DNA of 64,000 bases from Chryseobacterium oranimense (GTDB lineage: Bacteria; Bacteroidota; Bacteroidia; Flavobacteriales; Weeksellaceae), in assembly GCF_900129755.1 (NCBI RefSeq), contig NZ_FQWT01000001.1, forward strand, positions 124,001 through 188,000, given 5' to 3'. The notes under the pieces were generated by a model, which worked only from the letters and a program-made list of their open reading frames with translations, was not told where the DNA came from and searched no databases. The position numbers and the translations under genes were made by a program. Shown piece after piece: positions 1 to 8,079 of this stretch (its first letter is position 1; the number at the start of each line of letters is the position of its first letter).

Positions 1-989
1 AGATGCACGAATCCATGATTGAAATGGAAACCGGCATCTGTCAGAATATTAAAGAAGCAAGAACGGAATTAACGAACCTGAGAAGGCATTTAATTAATAC
101 TGCTCATGAACAGGGACTTCGGGTTTCCGGAGGAGGAACCCATCCGTTTTCAAACTGGGAACACAATACCATTACCAACGGTGAGCGTTACAACAAAATT
201 GTAGATGATATGGGTGATGTTGCCCGCGGAAATTTAATTTTCGGGCTTCATGTTCATATCGGAATTCCCAATCGTGAAGAAGGCGTAAGAATCCAGAATG
301 TGATGCGTTATTTTCTTCCTCACGTATATGCTCTTTCTACAAATTCTCCTTTCTGGATCGGAAGAAGTACAGGTTTTAAATCCTACAGACAGGAAATTTT
401 TGTGAAATTTCCGAGAACAGGTATTCCAAGCTATTTTAATTCTTTGGCTGAGTTCGACAGCTATGTTGACCTTCTTGTAAAAACAGGAACCATCGACAAT
501 GCCAAGAAGATCTGGTGGGATCTGAGGGTGCATCCATTCTACCCTACCATTGAGTTCAGGATTTGTGATATGCCTCTAAGACTTGAAGAAACAGTTTGCC
601 TGGCAGCCATTATGCAGAGTTTAGTGGCAAAAATCTATAAGCTTCACCAACAAAACCTCAGTTTCAGGAGCTATAGAAGATTATTGCTGAACGAAAATAA
701 ATGGAGAGCCTCCAAAAGTGGTATTGAAGCCCATCTGATTGATTTCGGAAAAGAAGAATCCGTTCCTTACCCTCATCTTTTGAAAGAACTTCTGGAATTT
801 ATTGATGATGTTGTAGATGAACTCGACTGCAGAAAAGAGGTTGAATATGCCTGGACTATTTTAGAAAACGGAACAGGAGCCGACAGACAGCTTAAAGTGT
901 TTAATGAAACAGGTGATCTTACTAAAGTAGTGGATTATATGATCTCGGAAACAGAGTATGGCATAACACATGGCGAAACCGCTTCATAA
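1..989 (+). CDS. Carboxylate-amine ligase, GCS2 family (5' partial)
   Basis: This is the C-terminal 328 residues or so of a glutamate-cysteine ligase type 2 (GCS2, YbdK-like) enzyme. Such enzymes join a carboxylate to an amine through an acyl phosphate using ATP. The segment MHESMIEMETGICQNI, the GTHPFSNW stretch and FGLHVHIGI are typical of the family core. The first ATG seen, at base 3, is internal: relatives have roughly 45-50 residues before this point, so the gene begins upstream of the window. The true substrate cannot be read from sequence; many YbdK-like proteins are annotated as glutamate-cysteine ligases without proof. It is followed closely by an amidotransferase and an ATP-grasp-like gene, which suggests an amide- or peptide-making set. 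Confidence 0.85.
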   Translation, partial: MHESMIEMETGICQNIKEARTELTNLRRHLINTAHEQGLRVSGGGTHPFSNWEHNTITNGERYNKIVDDMGDVARGNLIFGLHVHIGIPNREEGVRIQNVMRYFLPHVYALSTNSPFWIGRSTGFKSYRQEIFVKFPRTGIPSYFNSLAEFDSYVDLLVKTGTIDNAKKIWWDLRVHPFYPTIEFRICDMPLRLEETVCLAAIMQSLVAKIYKLHQQNLSFRSYRRLLLNENKWRASKSGIEAHLIDFGKEESVPYPHLLKELLEFIDDVVDELDCRKEVEYAWTILENGTGADRQLKVFNETGDLTKVVDYMISETEYGITHGETAS

Positions 990-998
990 TATTTTTGG

Positions 999-1006
999 TA
1001 ACTTTG
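999..1006 (+). promoter_or_regulatory. Bacteroidetes -7 promoter box (TAACTTTG)
   Basis: TAACTTTG matches the Bacteroidetes -7 consensus TAnnTTTG. It lies 18 bases before the ATG of the amidotransferase gene and just after the stop of the ligase gene, so the amidotransferase may have its own promoter in addition to read-through. No convincing -33 TTTG is seen. Confidence 0.4.
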
Positions 1007-1024
1007 CAAAAAATATGAAGTAGT

Positions 1025-1858
1025 ATGAAAGATATTCGAATTGCATTGATAGATATGAACAACAATCATGTAAATCAAGGCTTTAGAAATATTAAAGAAA
1101 TTTCAGAAGCATTCCAGCAGAGTTCTGAAGAAAATGTGACCATCCAGACATTTGATGTGAGGTTCAAGAATGAAATGCCGGATATTAATGATTTTGATAT
1201 CTTTATTTCTTCGGGAGGTCCTGGAAATCCGCATAGAGAAGGCTTTGAGTGGGAAGACAGATATGCTGCTTTCCTTGATGCCGTTCTAGATCATAATCAG
1301 TACAATGAAGATAAAAAATATTTGTTCCTGATCTGCCATTCATTCCAACTGGCAAGCATCCACTGGAAACTCGGTAATATCTGCAAAAGAAAATCTTATT
1401 CTTTCGGAGTTATGCCGGTTCACAAAACAGAAGAGGGTGAGCAGGAATTTTTGTTTAAAAACCTTCAGGATCCTTTCTATGCTGTGGATTCCAGAGCTTA
1501 TCAGTTCATTGAGCCGGATATGGACCGTTTTGATGAATTGGGAATGAAAATCATGGCTATCGAAAAGTTCAGACCGCATATTAACCTCGAAAGAGCAGTA
1601 ATGGCCGTACGTTTTTCAGATGAAATTTTCGGGACTCAATTCCATCCGGAAGCTGATCCGAAAGGCATGATCGAAAACCTGAAAGATGAAAAAAATAAAG
1701 AGGCTATGATCGAGAATTTCGGAATGGAAAAATATCTCGAAACGATAGACAGAATAGATGATGAAGACAAGATCATTCTTACCAGAAGCCAGATCCTGCC
1801 GAGATTCCTTCAGTCAGCAAAAAAAAACATTTTGAAGGGAAATGAAGCTCTGGTATAA
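1025..1858 (+). CDS. Class I glutamine amidotransferase-like protein
   Basis: A 277-residue class I glutamine amidotransferase-fold (triad) protein. The nucleophile elbow is LICHSFQLA with the cysteine in place, an SSGGPGNPH oxyanion-loop-like stretch comes earlier, and GTQFHPEADP supplies the catalytic histidine and glutamate near residue 210. Such domains hydrolyse glutamine to deliver ammonia to a partner synthase, or hydrolyse gamma-glutamyl amides. There is no fused synthetase domain, so the partner is probably encoded nearby. The gene follows the GCS2 ligase by 35 bases and precedes an ATP-grasp-like gene. The exact reaction is unknown. Confidence 0.85.
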   Translation: MKDIRIALIDMNNNHVNQGFRNIKEISEAFQQSSEENVTIQTFDVRFKNEMPDINDFDIFISSGGPGNPHREGFEWEDRYAAFLDAVLDHNQYNEDKKYLFLICHSFQLASIHWKLGNICKRKSYSFGVMPVHKTEEGEQEFLFKNLQDPFYAVDSRAYQFIEPDMDRFDELGMKIMAIEKFRPHINLERAVMAVRFSDEIFGTQFHPEADPKGMIENLKDEKNKEAMIENFGMEKYLETIDRIDDEDKIILTRSQILPRFLQSAKKNILKGNEALV

Positions 1859-1900
1859 CTCATGATGAAAGTTGCTGTCAGATAGAAATTTACAGAATAA

Positions 1901-1981
1901 CATGCTTCGACTCCGCTCAGCATTACAGTGCTTTGAAAAAGCCACAATTTGAACTGTTATGCTGAGCGAAAACGAAGTATT
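1901..1981. repeat. REP-like imperfect inverted repeat, copy 1
   Basis: The left arm (about 1902-1928) contains CTTCGACTCCGCTCAGCAT and the right arm (about 1954-1980) contains ATGCTGAGCGAAAACGAAG, which is nearly its reverse complement. A degenerate relative lies at 52556-52640. This kind of intergenic palindrome recurs in flavobacterial genomes. It lies between the amidotransferase and ATP-grasp genes and creates a false upstream start at 1949 for the latter. Confidence 0.6.
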
Positions 1982-2068
1982 ATAAAAAAAGATATTGTAT
2001 TAACTACATTAAAACGAAAAATCGGGCACACAGCTCGATTTTTTAAATCAAAACCACAAAGAAAAAAT

Positions 2069-3253
2069 ATGATCCCAAAATACAGAAAACAGTTCAACCA
2101 GGAGTTTTCACAGGAAAAATACGATCAGCTTAAAGAAAAGCTTACTCAAAAAGGAGGCATTGCTCCTGCTTTCAGAATTTCAGAAAGCCCGTTATTTCTT
2201 TCCAACGGATTCAGGAATAAGCTTCTTGATGCCAGTGAAAGCATTATTGATCAGATTAAAGAACTTCCTGATGAAATACTCTATAAAGCTGTTCCGGACA
2301 ATTGCAGGGTTCCCAATGATACACTCCAACCCCACTTTTTCACCATCGATTTCGGGATCTGCCGAAGTGAAAACGGAGAAATAGAACCACAGCTTATAGA
2401 ACTGCAGGCTTTTCCTTCTTTATATGCCTTTCAAAAAGTATTTGAAGATACATTTTGTGAAGTCTATCCCTTCCTTTCTGAAATTAAAAATAAAATGCCT
2501 CATTCAGAATTCAAAAATCATTTAAAGAAACTGATTATTGGCGATGAAAACCCTGAAAACGTCATTCTGCTTGAAATTTTTCCTGAAAAACAGAAAACAG
2601 CGATTGATTTTGCTTTAACAGAACAATTATTGGGAATAAAAACAGTCTGCCTGACGAAAGTAAAAAAAGAAGGCAAGAAATTGTTTTATGAAAATAATGG
2701 AAAACAGGCTGAAATTAAAAGGATCTACAACCGTGTTATCTTTGATGAGTTAGACAGAATTCCGGATTTGAAAGCCGGCTTTGATTTCCGTGACGACATT
2801 GATGTAAAATGGATCACCCATCCGAACTGGTTCTTTAAAATATCTAAATTTCTTCTTCCCATTCTGAAACATCAGTTTGTTCCGAAAAGTTATTTCTTAC
2901 ATGAATTTCCAGAGCATGAAAATCTTGAAAATTTTGTATTGAAACCTTTGTTTTCATTCGCAGGAAGCGGAGTGAATTTAAATCCGACAAAAGAAATCAC
3001 AGAAGCTATTGAGGATAAAGAAAATTATATTTTACAGAGAAAAGTAACTTATGAACCTATTTTTGAAGACATCAACGGAGAATTCTCAAAAGCAGAAATC
3101 CGGTTACTATATGTTTGGCATGAAGATGAAGAACTCCCTATCCTGCTCGAAAACCTGGGAAGAATGACAAAAGCGGCCATGGTAAATGTAGATTTTAACA
3201 AGAAAGATGCGATCTGGATCGGAAGTTCAAATGCGTTTTTTGCAGAAGAATAA
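2069..3253 (+). CDS. ATP-grasp-like ligase, hypothetical
   Basis: A 394-residue protein starting MIPKYRKQFNQEF. The frame stays open back to 1949, but the extra residues are encoded by the REP-like palindrome, so 2069 is the better start. The C-terminal half has ATP-grasp-like features: FVLKPLFSFAGSG (lysine plus glycine-rich loop), an ILQRKV strand, and an EIRLLYVW segment that could carry metal-binding acidic residues. I cannot assign a named family. Position after a GCS2 ligase and an amidotransferase suggests a peptide- or amide-forming role. A strong terminator follows at once, so this is the end of the transcription unit. Confidence 0.65.
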   Translation: MIPKYRKQFNQEFSQEKYDQLKEKLTQKGGIAPAFRISESPLFLSNGFRNKLLDASESIIDQIKELPDEILYKAVPDNCRVPNDTLQPHFFTIDFGICRSENGEIEPQLIELQAFPSLYAFQKVFEDTFCEVYPFLSEIKNKMPHSEFKNHLKKLIIGDENPENVILLEIFPEKQKTAIDFALTEQLLGIKTVCLTKVKKEGKKLFYENNGKQAEIKRIYNRVIFDELDRIPDLKAGFDFRDDIDVKWITHPNWFFKISKFLLPILKHQFVPKSYFLHEFPEHENLENFVLKPLFSFAGSGVNLNPTKEITEAIEDKENYILQRKVTYEPIFEDINGEFSKAEIRLLYVWHEDEELPILLENLGRMTKAAMVNVDFNKKDAIWIGSSNAFFAEE

Positions 3254-3265
3254 ACTTCAAACCAT

Positions 3266-3294
3266 AAAAAACCTCAGAAATTTCTGAGGTTTTT
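3266..3294 (+). terminator. Intrinsic terminator
   Basis: AACCTCAGAAA pairs with TTTCTGAGGTT with no unpaired loop beyond the central A/T bases, followed by a T run. It ends the ligase/amidotransferase/ATP-grasp unit and, read the other way, may serve the converging broken gene. Confidence 0.8.
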
Positions 3295-3297
3295 GTT

Positions 3298-3861
3298 TTA
3301 TGATGTCCAGTATTTGCATAAGCTATAAAAACTATTTTCATATTCTATTACAAAACAATCATAATAGAAGGTTTTAATTCTTTGAACAGATGTTATATCC
3401 CTTAAGAAGATTGCTTTAATCAATCCCGCTAACATATCGGCATAATAGTTCTGTTTTTCTTGTTCATTTAAAAGTTTTTCTATAAATTCTTTAAGTTCGC
3501 TTTCGTAGTAAATTACTGGTAAATTATATGGCTCTTCCGTCTTTTTTTCGAGCAAATAATCTAACGAATTACCTTTAAAAAATTCAAAACCTTCTGAGTA
3601 ACTAGCTCTTCCGAAATTTACTAAAAGATATCTGTTTGCAAACATTAAAAATCCTTCGATACGATCTAATTTTGCTTGCTCATTTAATATTCTTCGCTCA
3701 TATTCTTCTGAAATTGGATAACCTTTATTTTCAAAATATTTAAAATTCTTATACGGATTATTTATATGATCATAATAAGGATTATTTATATAATCATAAT
3801 CGATGAGATCTTTTCGCAAATCATTTATATTCTTCTGAAATTGGATAACCTTTATTTTCAA
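3298..3861 (-). pseudogene. Unknown protein, 3' fragment of a gene split by a tandem duplication
   Basis: A 187-residue frame whose first part (INDLRKDLIDYDYINNPY onward) is the second reading of a sequence also found at the end of the upstream fragment. Removing one 127-bp repeat unit from 3298-4183 leaves 759 bases, exactly 253 codons, and joins the two frames as ...SEEYERRILNEQ.... The ancestral protein was therefore about 252 residues. I do not recognise the family; composition is rich in F, Y, E, K and N with no signal peptide, which would suit a cytoplasmic immunity-type or orphan protein. The gene is more AT-rich than its neighbours, which hints at transfer. Confidence 0.7.
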
Positions 3862-3955
3862 AATATTTAAAATTCTTATACGGATTATTTATATGATCAT
3901 AATAAGGATTATTTATATAATCATAATCGATGAGATCTTTTCGCAAATCATTTAT
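3700..3955. repeat. 127-bp perfect tandem duplication
   Basis: Bases 3700-3828 are repeated exactly at 3827-3955 (period 127, with a two-base AT overlap at the junction). Since 127 is not a multiple of three, the duplication throws the minus-strand gene out of frame. The copies look identical by eye, which points to a recent event. Each unit also contains a shorter internal repetition encoding INNPY twice. Confidence 0.9.
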
Positions 3956-4183
3956 GGCATTTTCTAAATAAAACTCTCTTCCTCCATTTAAATTATCACG
4001 CCTTATGTAATCTGCAAGGCTATCATCAATAATGCTATCTTCCAAAGCAAACATCCGATGAATATAGAAGTTATCATCAGCAATAAAATAAAATGGCGAA
4101 TTGTTCTCATCAAAACCAAACCCTATGACCAAATAGTCCTCTAGGTTTTTAAAATTTTGACGATCTTTAAATCTTACTTTCAT
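3821..4183 (-). pseudogene. Unknown protein, 5' fragment of a gene split by a tandem duplication
   Basis: A 120-residue frame starting MKVRFKDRQNFKNLEDYL that carries the original start of the gene. It runs through one full repeat unit and stops soon after, at SEEYK, where the second unit puts it out of frame. The remaining two thirds of the protein is encoded by the overlapping fragment at 3298-3861. If this fragment is translated alone the product is probably non-functional. Precise loss of one repeat unit would restore the gene, so the defect is potentially reversible. No homologous family is recognised. Confidence 0.7.
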
Positions 4184-4196
4184 AAAATATTTTTAT

Positions 4197-4233
4197 AAAT
4201 TTTCGGCGGCACCTTTGGTGCCGCCGAAAATTT
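4197..4233 (-). terminator. Strong GC-rich terminator hairpin
   Basis: The 17-bp arms (core TCGGCGGCACC and GGTGCCGCCGA) are perfect, with a TTT loop and flanking A and T tracts. It lies just downstream of cphA (minus strand) and upstream of the broken gene. A similar hairpin with a GGCGGC core is at 36015-36058. Confidence 0.85.
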
Positions 4234-4254
4234 TAGCTTAGTTAAATAAATTAT

Positions 4255-6882
4255 TTAAATCTTATCATCCTCAAGCAATTCCCTTGCCTGATATTCCTGA
4301 ACGAGGTCTATCGCATTAGAAATCACATCACTTAAAGCGGTGATGAAAGTACCTTCTTCAGCCATTCCCATGGCATGCTTCAACGCTTCGATCTCTTTAG
4401 GAATGATCTCATAGCTTACATCTCTTCCGGCTTCGTTGATCCCGTCAATGATAAGCCCGTTGATCTCATCTTCCGTTCTGCCTCTCAGATGCTTTTCATT
4501 TCTGATGATAATATAATCAAACATTCTTCCTGCAATTTTTCCGCATTCCCGGATATCATTGTCGCGTCTGTCACCTACCCCTGAAATAATTCCGATTTTC
4601 TTGGTAGACTCTACATTTTTAAGATAATCCTCGATTGCTTCATATCCTGAAGGGTTGTGAGCAAAATCAATCAGTACTTTAAAGTTTTTGAATTTAAAAA
4701 TATTCAGTCTTCCCGGTGTAAGCTGGGCACTTGGGATGAAAGTTCTTAGGGAATTGGAGATATCTTCGATCCCAAAACCATACAGGTAACTGGCCAAACT
4801 TGCTGCCAATACATTTTCAATCATAAATCTGGCCTTCCCTTCCATAGTAATCGGGAAATCTTTGGCTTTTCCTATTCTGATTTTCCAGTCGCCTTTCTTA
4901 ATGGTTACAAAACCTTCTTCGTAAATGCAGGTGATTCTTCCTTCTTTGGCAAATTTTACAATATGAGGATTGTTTTCGTTCATACTGAAAATGGCAACAT
5001 TGCTGTCAAGATCATTAATAATCTTCATAGAATACTCATTATCAGCATTCAGAACACTCCATCCGTTTTTCTTTACACTGTCCAGAACTACTCTTTTTAC
5101 CTTAGTAAGATCTTTCAGGTTGTGAATGTCATTCATTCCCAAATGATCTTCTTCAATATTCGTTAAAACACCAATGTCGCACTGGGAAAATCCTAAACCT
5201 GAACGCAGAATTCCACCTCTGGCAGTTTCCAGAACAGCGAATTCCACAGTAGGATCTTTTAAAACAAATTCAGCAGAAAGAGGTCCCGTAGTATCTCCCT
5301 TTGAAAGCATGGTATTCTGTATATAGATACCGTCGGAGGTCGTAAAACCTACACGGTAACCGTTACTTTTTACGATATGGGAGATCAGTCTTGTTGTTGT
5401 TGTTTTTCCATTCGTTCCTGTGACTGCAATAATTGGAATTGTGAATGGTTTTCCAGGAGGATAAAGCATATCAACCACCGGTGCAGCAACGTTTCTTGGA
5501 AGGCCTTCGCTTGGAGCCAGGTGCATCCTGAATCCGGGCGCGGCATTCACCTCTATGATAGCTGCTCCGCTTTCTTTAAGTGGTTGGGTCAGGTTTTCCG
5601 CCATGATATCAATTCCGCAGACATCCAGACCTATAATTTTAGAAACTCTTTCAGCCATAGTGATATTTTCAGGATGAACCATATCGGTAACATCTATGGA
5701 AGTACCCCCGGTAGAAAGATTTGCAGTAGATTTTAAATAAACCACTTCTCCTTTCTGAGGAACGGTTTCAAGGGTATATTGAAGTTTTTCGAGAAGCTCC
5801 AGTGTATCCTTATCCACTTCTATTTCAGTCAGTACATTTTCATGACCATAGCCTCTTCTCGGATCTTTGTTTTCTTTGTCTATCAGCTGCTGAATAGTGA
5901 GCTCACCATCACCCACAACATGGGCAGGAACTCTCCTTGCAGCAGCAACCATTTTATTATTTATAACCAAAACCCTGAAATCGTATCCGGTAATATATTT
6001 TTCTACGATAACTTTCCTTGAATATTTCTGGGCATGTTGCAGCCCTATTTTAGCTGCTTCCCAATCATTCACATTGATGGATGAACCTTTTCCGTGATTT
6101 CCGTCGAGAGGTTTCAGCACGATCGGATAACCTATTTTTTTAATGACAGCTCCTAAACCGTCCTCATCCATTACCAAATCCCCTATAGGAACCGGTATAG
6201 CAGCATCGTGAAGCATTTTTTTTGTCAGTTCCTTATTACAGGCAATATCTACTGCGATAGAACTTGTATTTCCTGTAATGGTAGCCTGAAACCTCTGCTG
6301 GTTCACTCCATAACCAAGCTGTACCAAAGAGTTTGTCCCCAATCTGATCCAGGGAATCTTTCTGGAAACCGCTTCTTCTACAATACTTCCCGTGGAAGGC
6401 CCCAGACGGACACGCTCCCTGATCTCCTTCAACTTCTGTATACAGGCATTAATATCGTATTCCGTATTGTCCACCAAGGACCGGGCTATATTAACAGCTT
6501 CTTCAGCTGCATAGATTCCGGCATTTTCTTCAATATAATTAAATACAACATTGTATACTCCCGGAGATTTTGTTTCGCGGGTTCTTCCGAAACCTACATC
6601 CATACCTGCCAAAGTCTGTATTTCCAATGCTATATGCTCTATGACATGCCCCATCCAGGTCCCTGTTTCTATTCTGTGGAAAAAACCTCCTTCTACTCCT
6701 TCCGAGCATCGGTGAGTATACAGAGATGGGAGGAGTTTTTCAATCCTTTCCCGGAAACCGTCGATTTTATTGGTAGGATAGTTTTCCATCTCTTCCAGAT
6801 CCAATCTCATCTGTATCAGCTTCTTTCGTCTGATACTCCAGATATTTGGGCCGCGTAATGCCTGTATCTTCTCAATTTTCAT
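4255..6882 (-). CDS. cphA: Cyanophycin synthetase CphA
   Basis: At 875 residues this has the normal length and architecture of CphA1, which extends a poly-aspartate backbone and attaches arginine to each side chain through isopeptide bonds, using ATP for both steps. An N-terminal region is followed by an ATP-grasp domain at about residues 210-480 (KPLDGNHGKGSS and IIEVNAAPGFRMH), then a Mur-ligase-like domain with the P-loop GTNGKTTTTR near residue 490 and DFAHNPSGYEAI farther on. It is divergent from cphB across a 200-base AT-rich gap. A strong terminator follows it. Cyanophycin would be a cytoplasmic nitrogen and carbon reserve granule. Confidence 0.96.
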   Translation of the reverse strand: MKIEKIQALRGPNIWSIRRKKLIQMRLDLEEMENYPTNKIDGFRERIEKLLPSLYTHRCSEGVEGGFFHRIETGTWMGHVIEHIALEIQTLAGMDVGFGRTRETKSPGVYNVVFNYIEENAGIYAAEEAVNIARSLVDNTEYDINACIQKLKEIRERVRLGPSTGSIVEEAVSRKIPWIRLGTNSLVQLGYGVNQQRFQATITGNTSSIAVDIACNKELTKKMLHDAAIPVPIGDLVMDEDGLGAVIKKIGYPIVLKPLDGNHGKGSSINVNDWEAAKIGLQHAQKYSRKVIVEKYITGYDFRVLVINNKMVAAARRVPAHVVGDGELTIQQLIDKENKDPRRGYGHENVLTEIEVDKDTLELLEKLQYTLETVPQKGEVVYLKSTANLSTGGTSIDVTDMVHPENITMAERVSKIIGLDVCGIDIMAENLTQPLKESGAAIIEVNAAPGFRMHLAPSEGLPRNVAAPVVDMLYPPGKPFTIPIIAVTGTNGKTTTTRLISHIVKSNGYRVGFTTSDGIYIQNTMLSKGDTTGPLSAEFVLKDPTVEFAVLETARGGILRSGLGFSQCDIGVLTNIEEDHLGMNDIHNLKDLTKVKRVVLDSVKKNGWSVLNADNEYSMKIINDLDSNVAIFSMNENNPHIVKFAKEGRITCIYEEGFVTIKKGDWKIRIGKAKDFPITMEGKARFMIENVLAASLASYLYGFGIEDISNSLRTFIPSAQLTPGRLNIFKFKNFKVLIDFAHNPSGYEAIEDYLKNVESTKKIGIISGVGDRRDNDIRECGKIAGRMFDYIIIRNEKHLRGRTEDEINGLIIDGINEAGRDVSYEIIPKEIEALKHAMGMAEEGTFITALSDVISNAIDLVQEYQARELLEDDKI

Positions 6883-7066
6883 AATCTATTTGCATTTTTA
6901 TCAGTTAACAATAACTCCTTCAAAAATCAAAGATAATGTAAAACCCTAAACCAAACTATACCACGTTTAAAGATTTCTCAAAAAAAAATTAAAAAAAATC
7001 AACTATTCTAAAACATTCAAAACCATTAAAATGTGGTATGAATTTCGCTAAATGTTAATTATTTTT

Positions 7067-7074
7067 TAAATTTG
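7067..7074 (+). promoter_or_regulatory. -7 promoter box for cphB (TAAATTTG)
   Basis: TAAATTTG fits TAnnTTTG and ends only 6 bases before the chosen ATG of cphB. Transcription from it would start at or next to the ATG, giving a leaderless or nearly leaderless message. The rest of the cphA-cphB gap is AT-rich and must also hold the cphA promoter. Confidence 0.5.
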
Positions 7075-7080
7075 CACACT

Positions 7081-7971
7081 ATGATGAAACCCGTTGGAAA
7101 ATTAATTATAATCGGAGGAGCTGTAAACAAAGGAAGTTTTGCAGAAACCGATTTCGACCAGAACATTGAAAAAAACCTTAATTTTTTTGAAAGAGGAATC
7201 CTGAGAAAGATCATCAATGAATCGAAGCTTAAGGAAGATTCCGTAATCGAAATTGTAACCACAGCCTCCCAAATCCCTCAAATTGTAGGCACGGAATACA
7301 AAAAAGCCTTTGAATTTCTTGGCGCCAGAAATGTAAATATCCTTGACATTCATAACCGTGAAGAAGCCAATTCTGATGCCATGGCTGCCAGAGCCAATGC
7401 AGCAGACGTTGTGATGTTCACAGGCGGGGATCAGCTCAGGCTGACTTCTATTCTTGGCGGTACAAGATTTCATGATACCATATTGCTAAAATATCAGGAA
7501 CAGGATTTCATCTATTCAGGAACCTCTGCCGGTGCTGCAGCGGCTTCTGAAAATATGATTTATCAGGGAAGCAGTTCCGAATCTCTTTTAAAAGGTGAAA
7601 TAAAAACAACTCAGGGACTTGGCCTTATAGACAACGTCATCATTGACACACACTTCGTACAGCGTGGCAGAATCGGGCGTCTTTTCCAGGCCGTAGTCAA
7701 CAATCCGAGAACACTGGGAATAGGACTGGGTGAAGATACAGGACTTTTTATTCACAATGATATCATGACTGCTGTAGGTTCCGGCCTTGTCATCCTGGTG
7801 GACGGAAGGTTCATTAAAGATACCAATCTTACCAATATCAACCTGGGTGAGCCTATTTCAATTGATAATCTTACCGTTCATGTAATGTCCATGAATGATC
7901 ATTATGATCTTACCACGAAAAAGCTTACGATAGAAAATTCACAGTTCAATCCTATACCGCAGGATAAATAA
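7081..7971 (+). CDS. cphB: Cyanophycinase CphB
   Basis: A serine exopeptidase of the S51 type that trims cyanophycin to beta-Asp-Arg dipeptides. The catalytic serine is in SGTSAGAAAASENM, and the FTGGDQLRLTSILGGT and DTHFVQRGRIGRL segments are typical of cyanophycinases. The frame is open from a TTG at 7072, but that overlaps the promoter box, so the ATG at 7081 (MMKPVGKLIIIGG, 296 residues) is preferred. It has no obvious signal peptide, so it is an intracellular enzyme. It is divergent from cphA and followed by the isoaspartyl peptidase that would finish degradation. Confidence 0.94.
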   Translation: MMKPVGKLIIIGGAVNKGSFAETDFDQNIEKNLNFFERGILRKIINESKLKEDSVIEIVTTASQIPQIVGTEYKKAFEFLGARNVNILDIHNREEANSDAMAARANAADVVMFTGGDQLRLTSILGGTRFHDTILLKYQEQDFIYSGTSAGAAAASENMIYQGSSSESLLKGEIKTTQGLGLIDNVIIDTHFVQRGRIGRLFQAVVNNPRTLGIGLGEDTGLFIHNDIMTAVGSGLVILVDGRFIKDTNLTNINLGEPISIDNLTVHVMSMNDHYDLTTKKLTIENSQFNPIPQDK

Positions 7972-7976
7972 AAGTT

Positions 7977-8075
7977 AACGGTGAAGAGTCAATGGTGAGC
8001 AGTTAATTTCATCAGCTAAAATTTTTATCCTTATCTTTAAAATTGACAATTGACTTTTCACAATTGACCAATATA
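7977..8075. repeat. Imperfect inverted repeat between cphB and the isoaspartyl peptidase
   Basis: GTGAAGAGTCAATGGTGA near 7981 resembles the reverse complement of the segment near 8040-8068, which contains ATTGAC repeated in tandem. It looks like a dispersed intergenic repeat. It could form a long imperfect hairpin in a cphB-peptidase transcript. Confidence 0.4.
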
Positions 8076-8079
8076 CATT

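Noticed and set aside
1949..2068. Extra 40 residues at the start of the ATP-grasp-like gene
   Set aside because: They are encoded by the REP-like palindrome (MNCYAERKRSIIKK), so the ATG at 2069 is the better start.
3298..4183. SMI1/KNR4 immunity-protein assignment for the broken gene
   Set aside because: The composition is suggestive, but none of the family's conserved motifs could be read with confidence.
6208..6858. Long plus-strand frame (216 codons) inside cphA
   Set aside because: It is antisense to a conserved ATP-grasp/Mur ligase gene, with a cysteine- and histidine-rich composition and no family match.
7102..7473. Minus-strand frame inside cphB
   Set aside because: It is a shadow of a well-conserved cyanophycinase; codon use and composition give no support.
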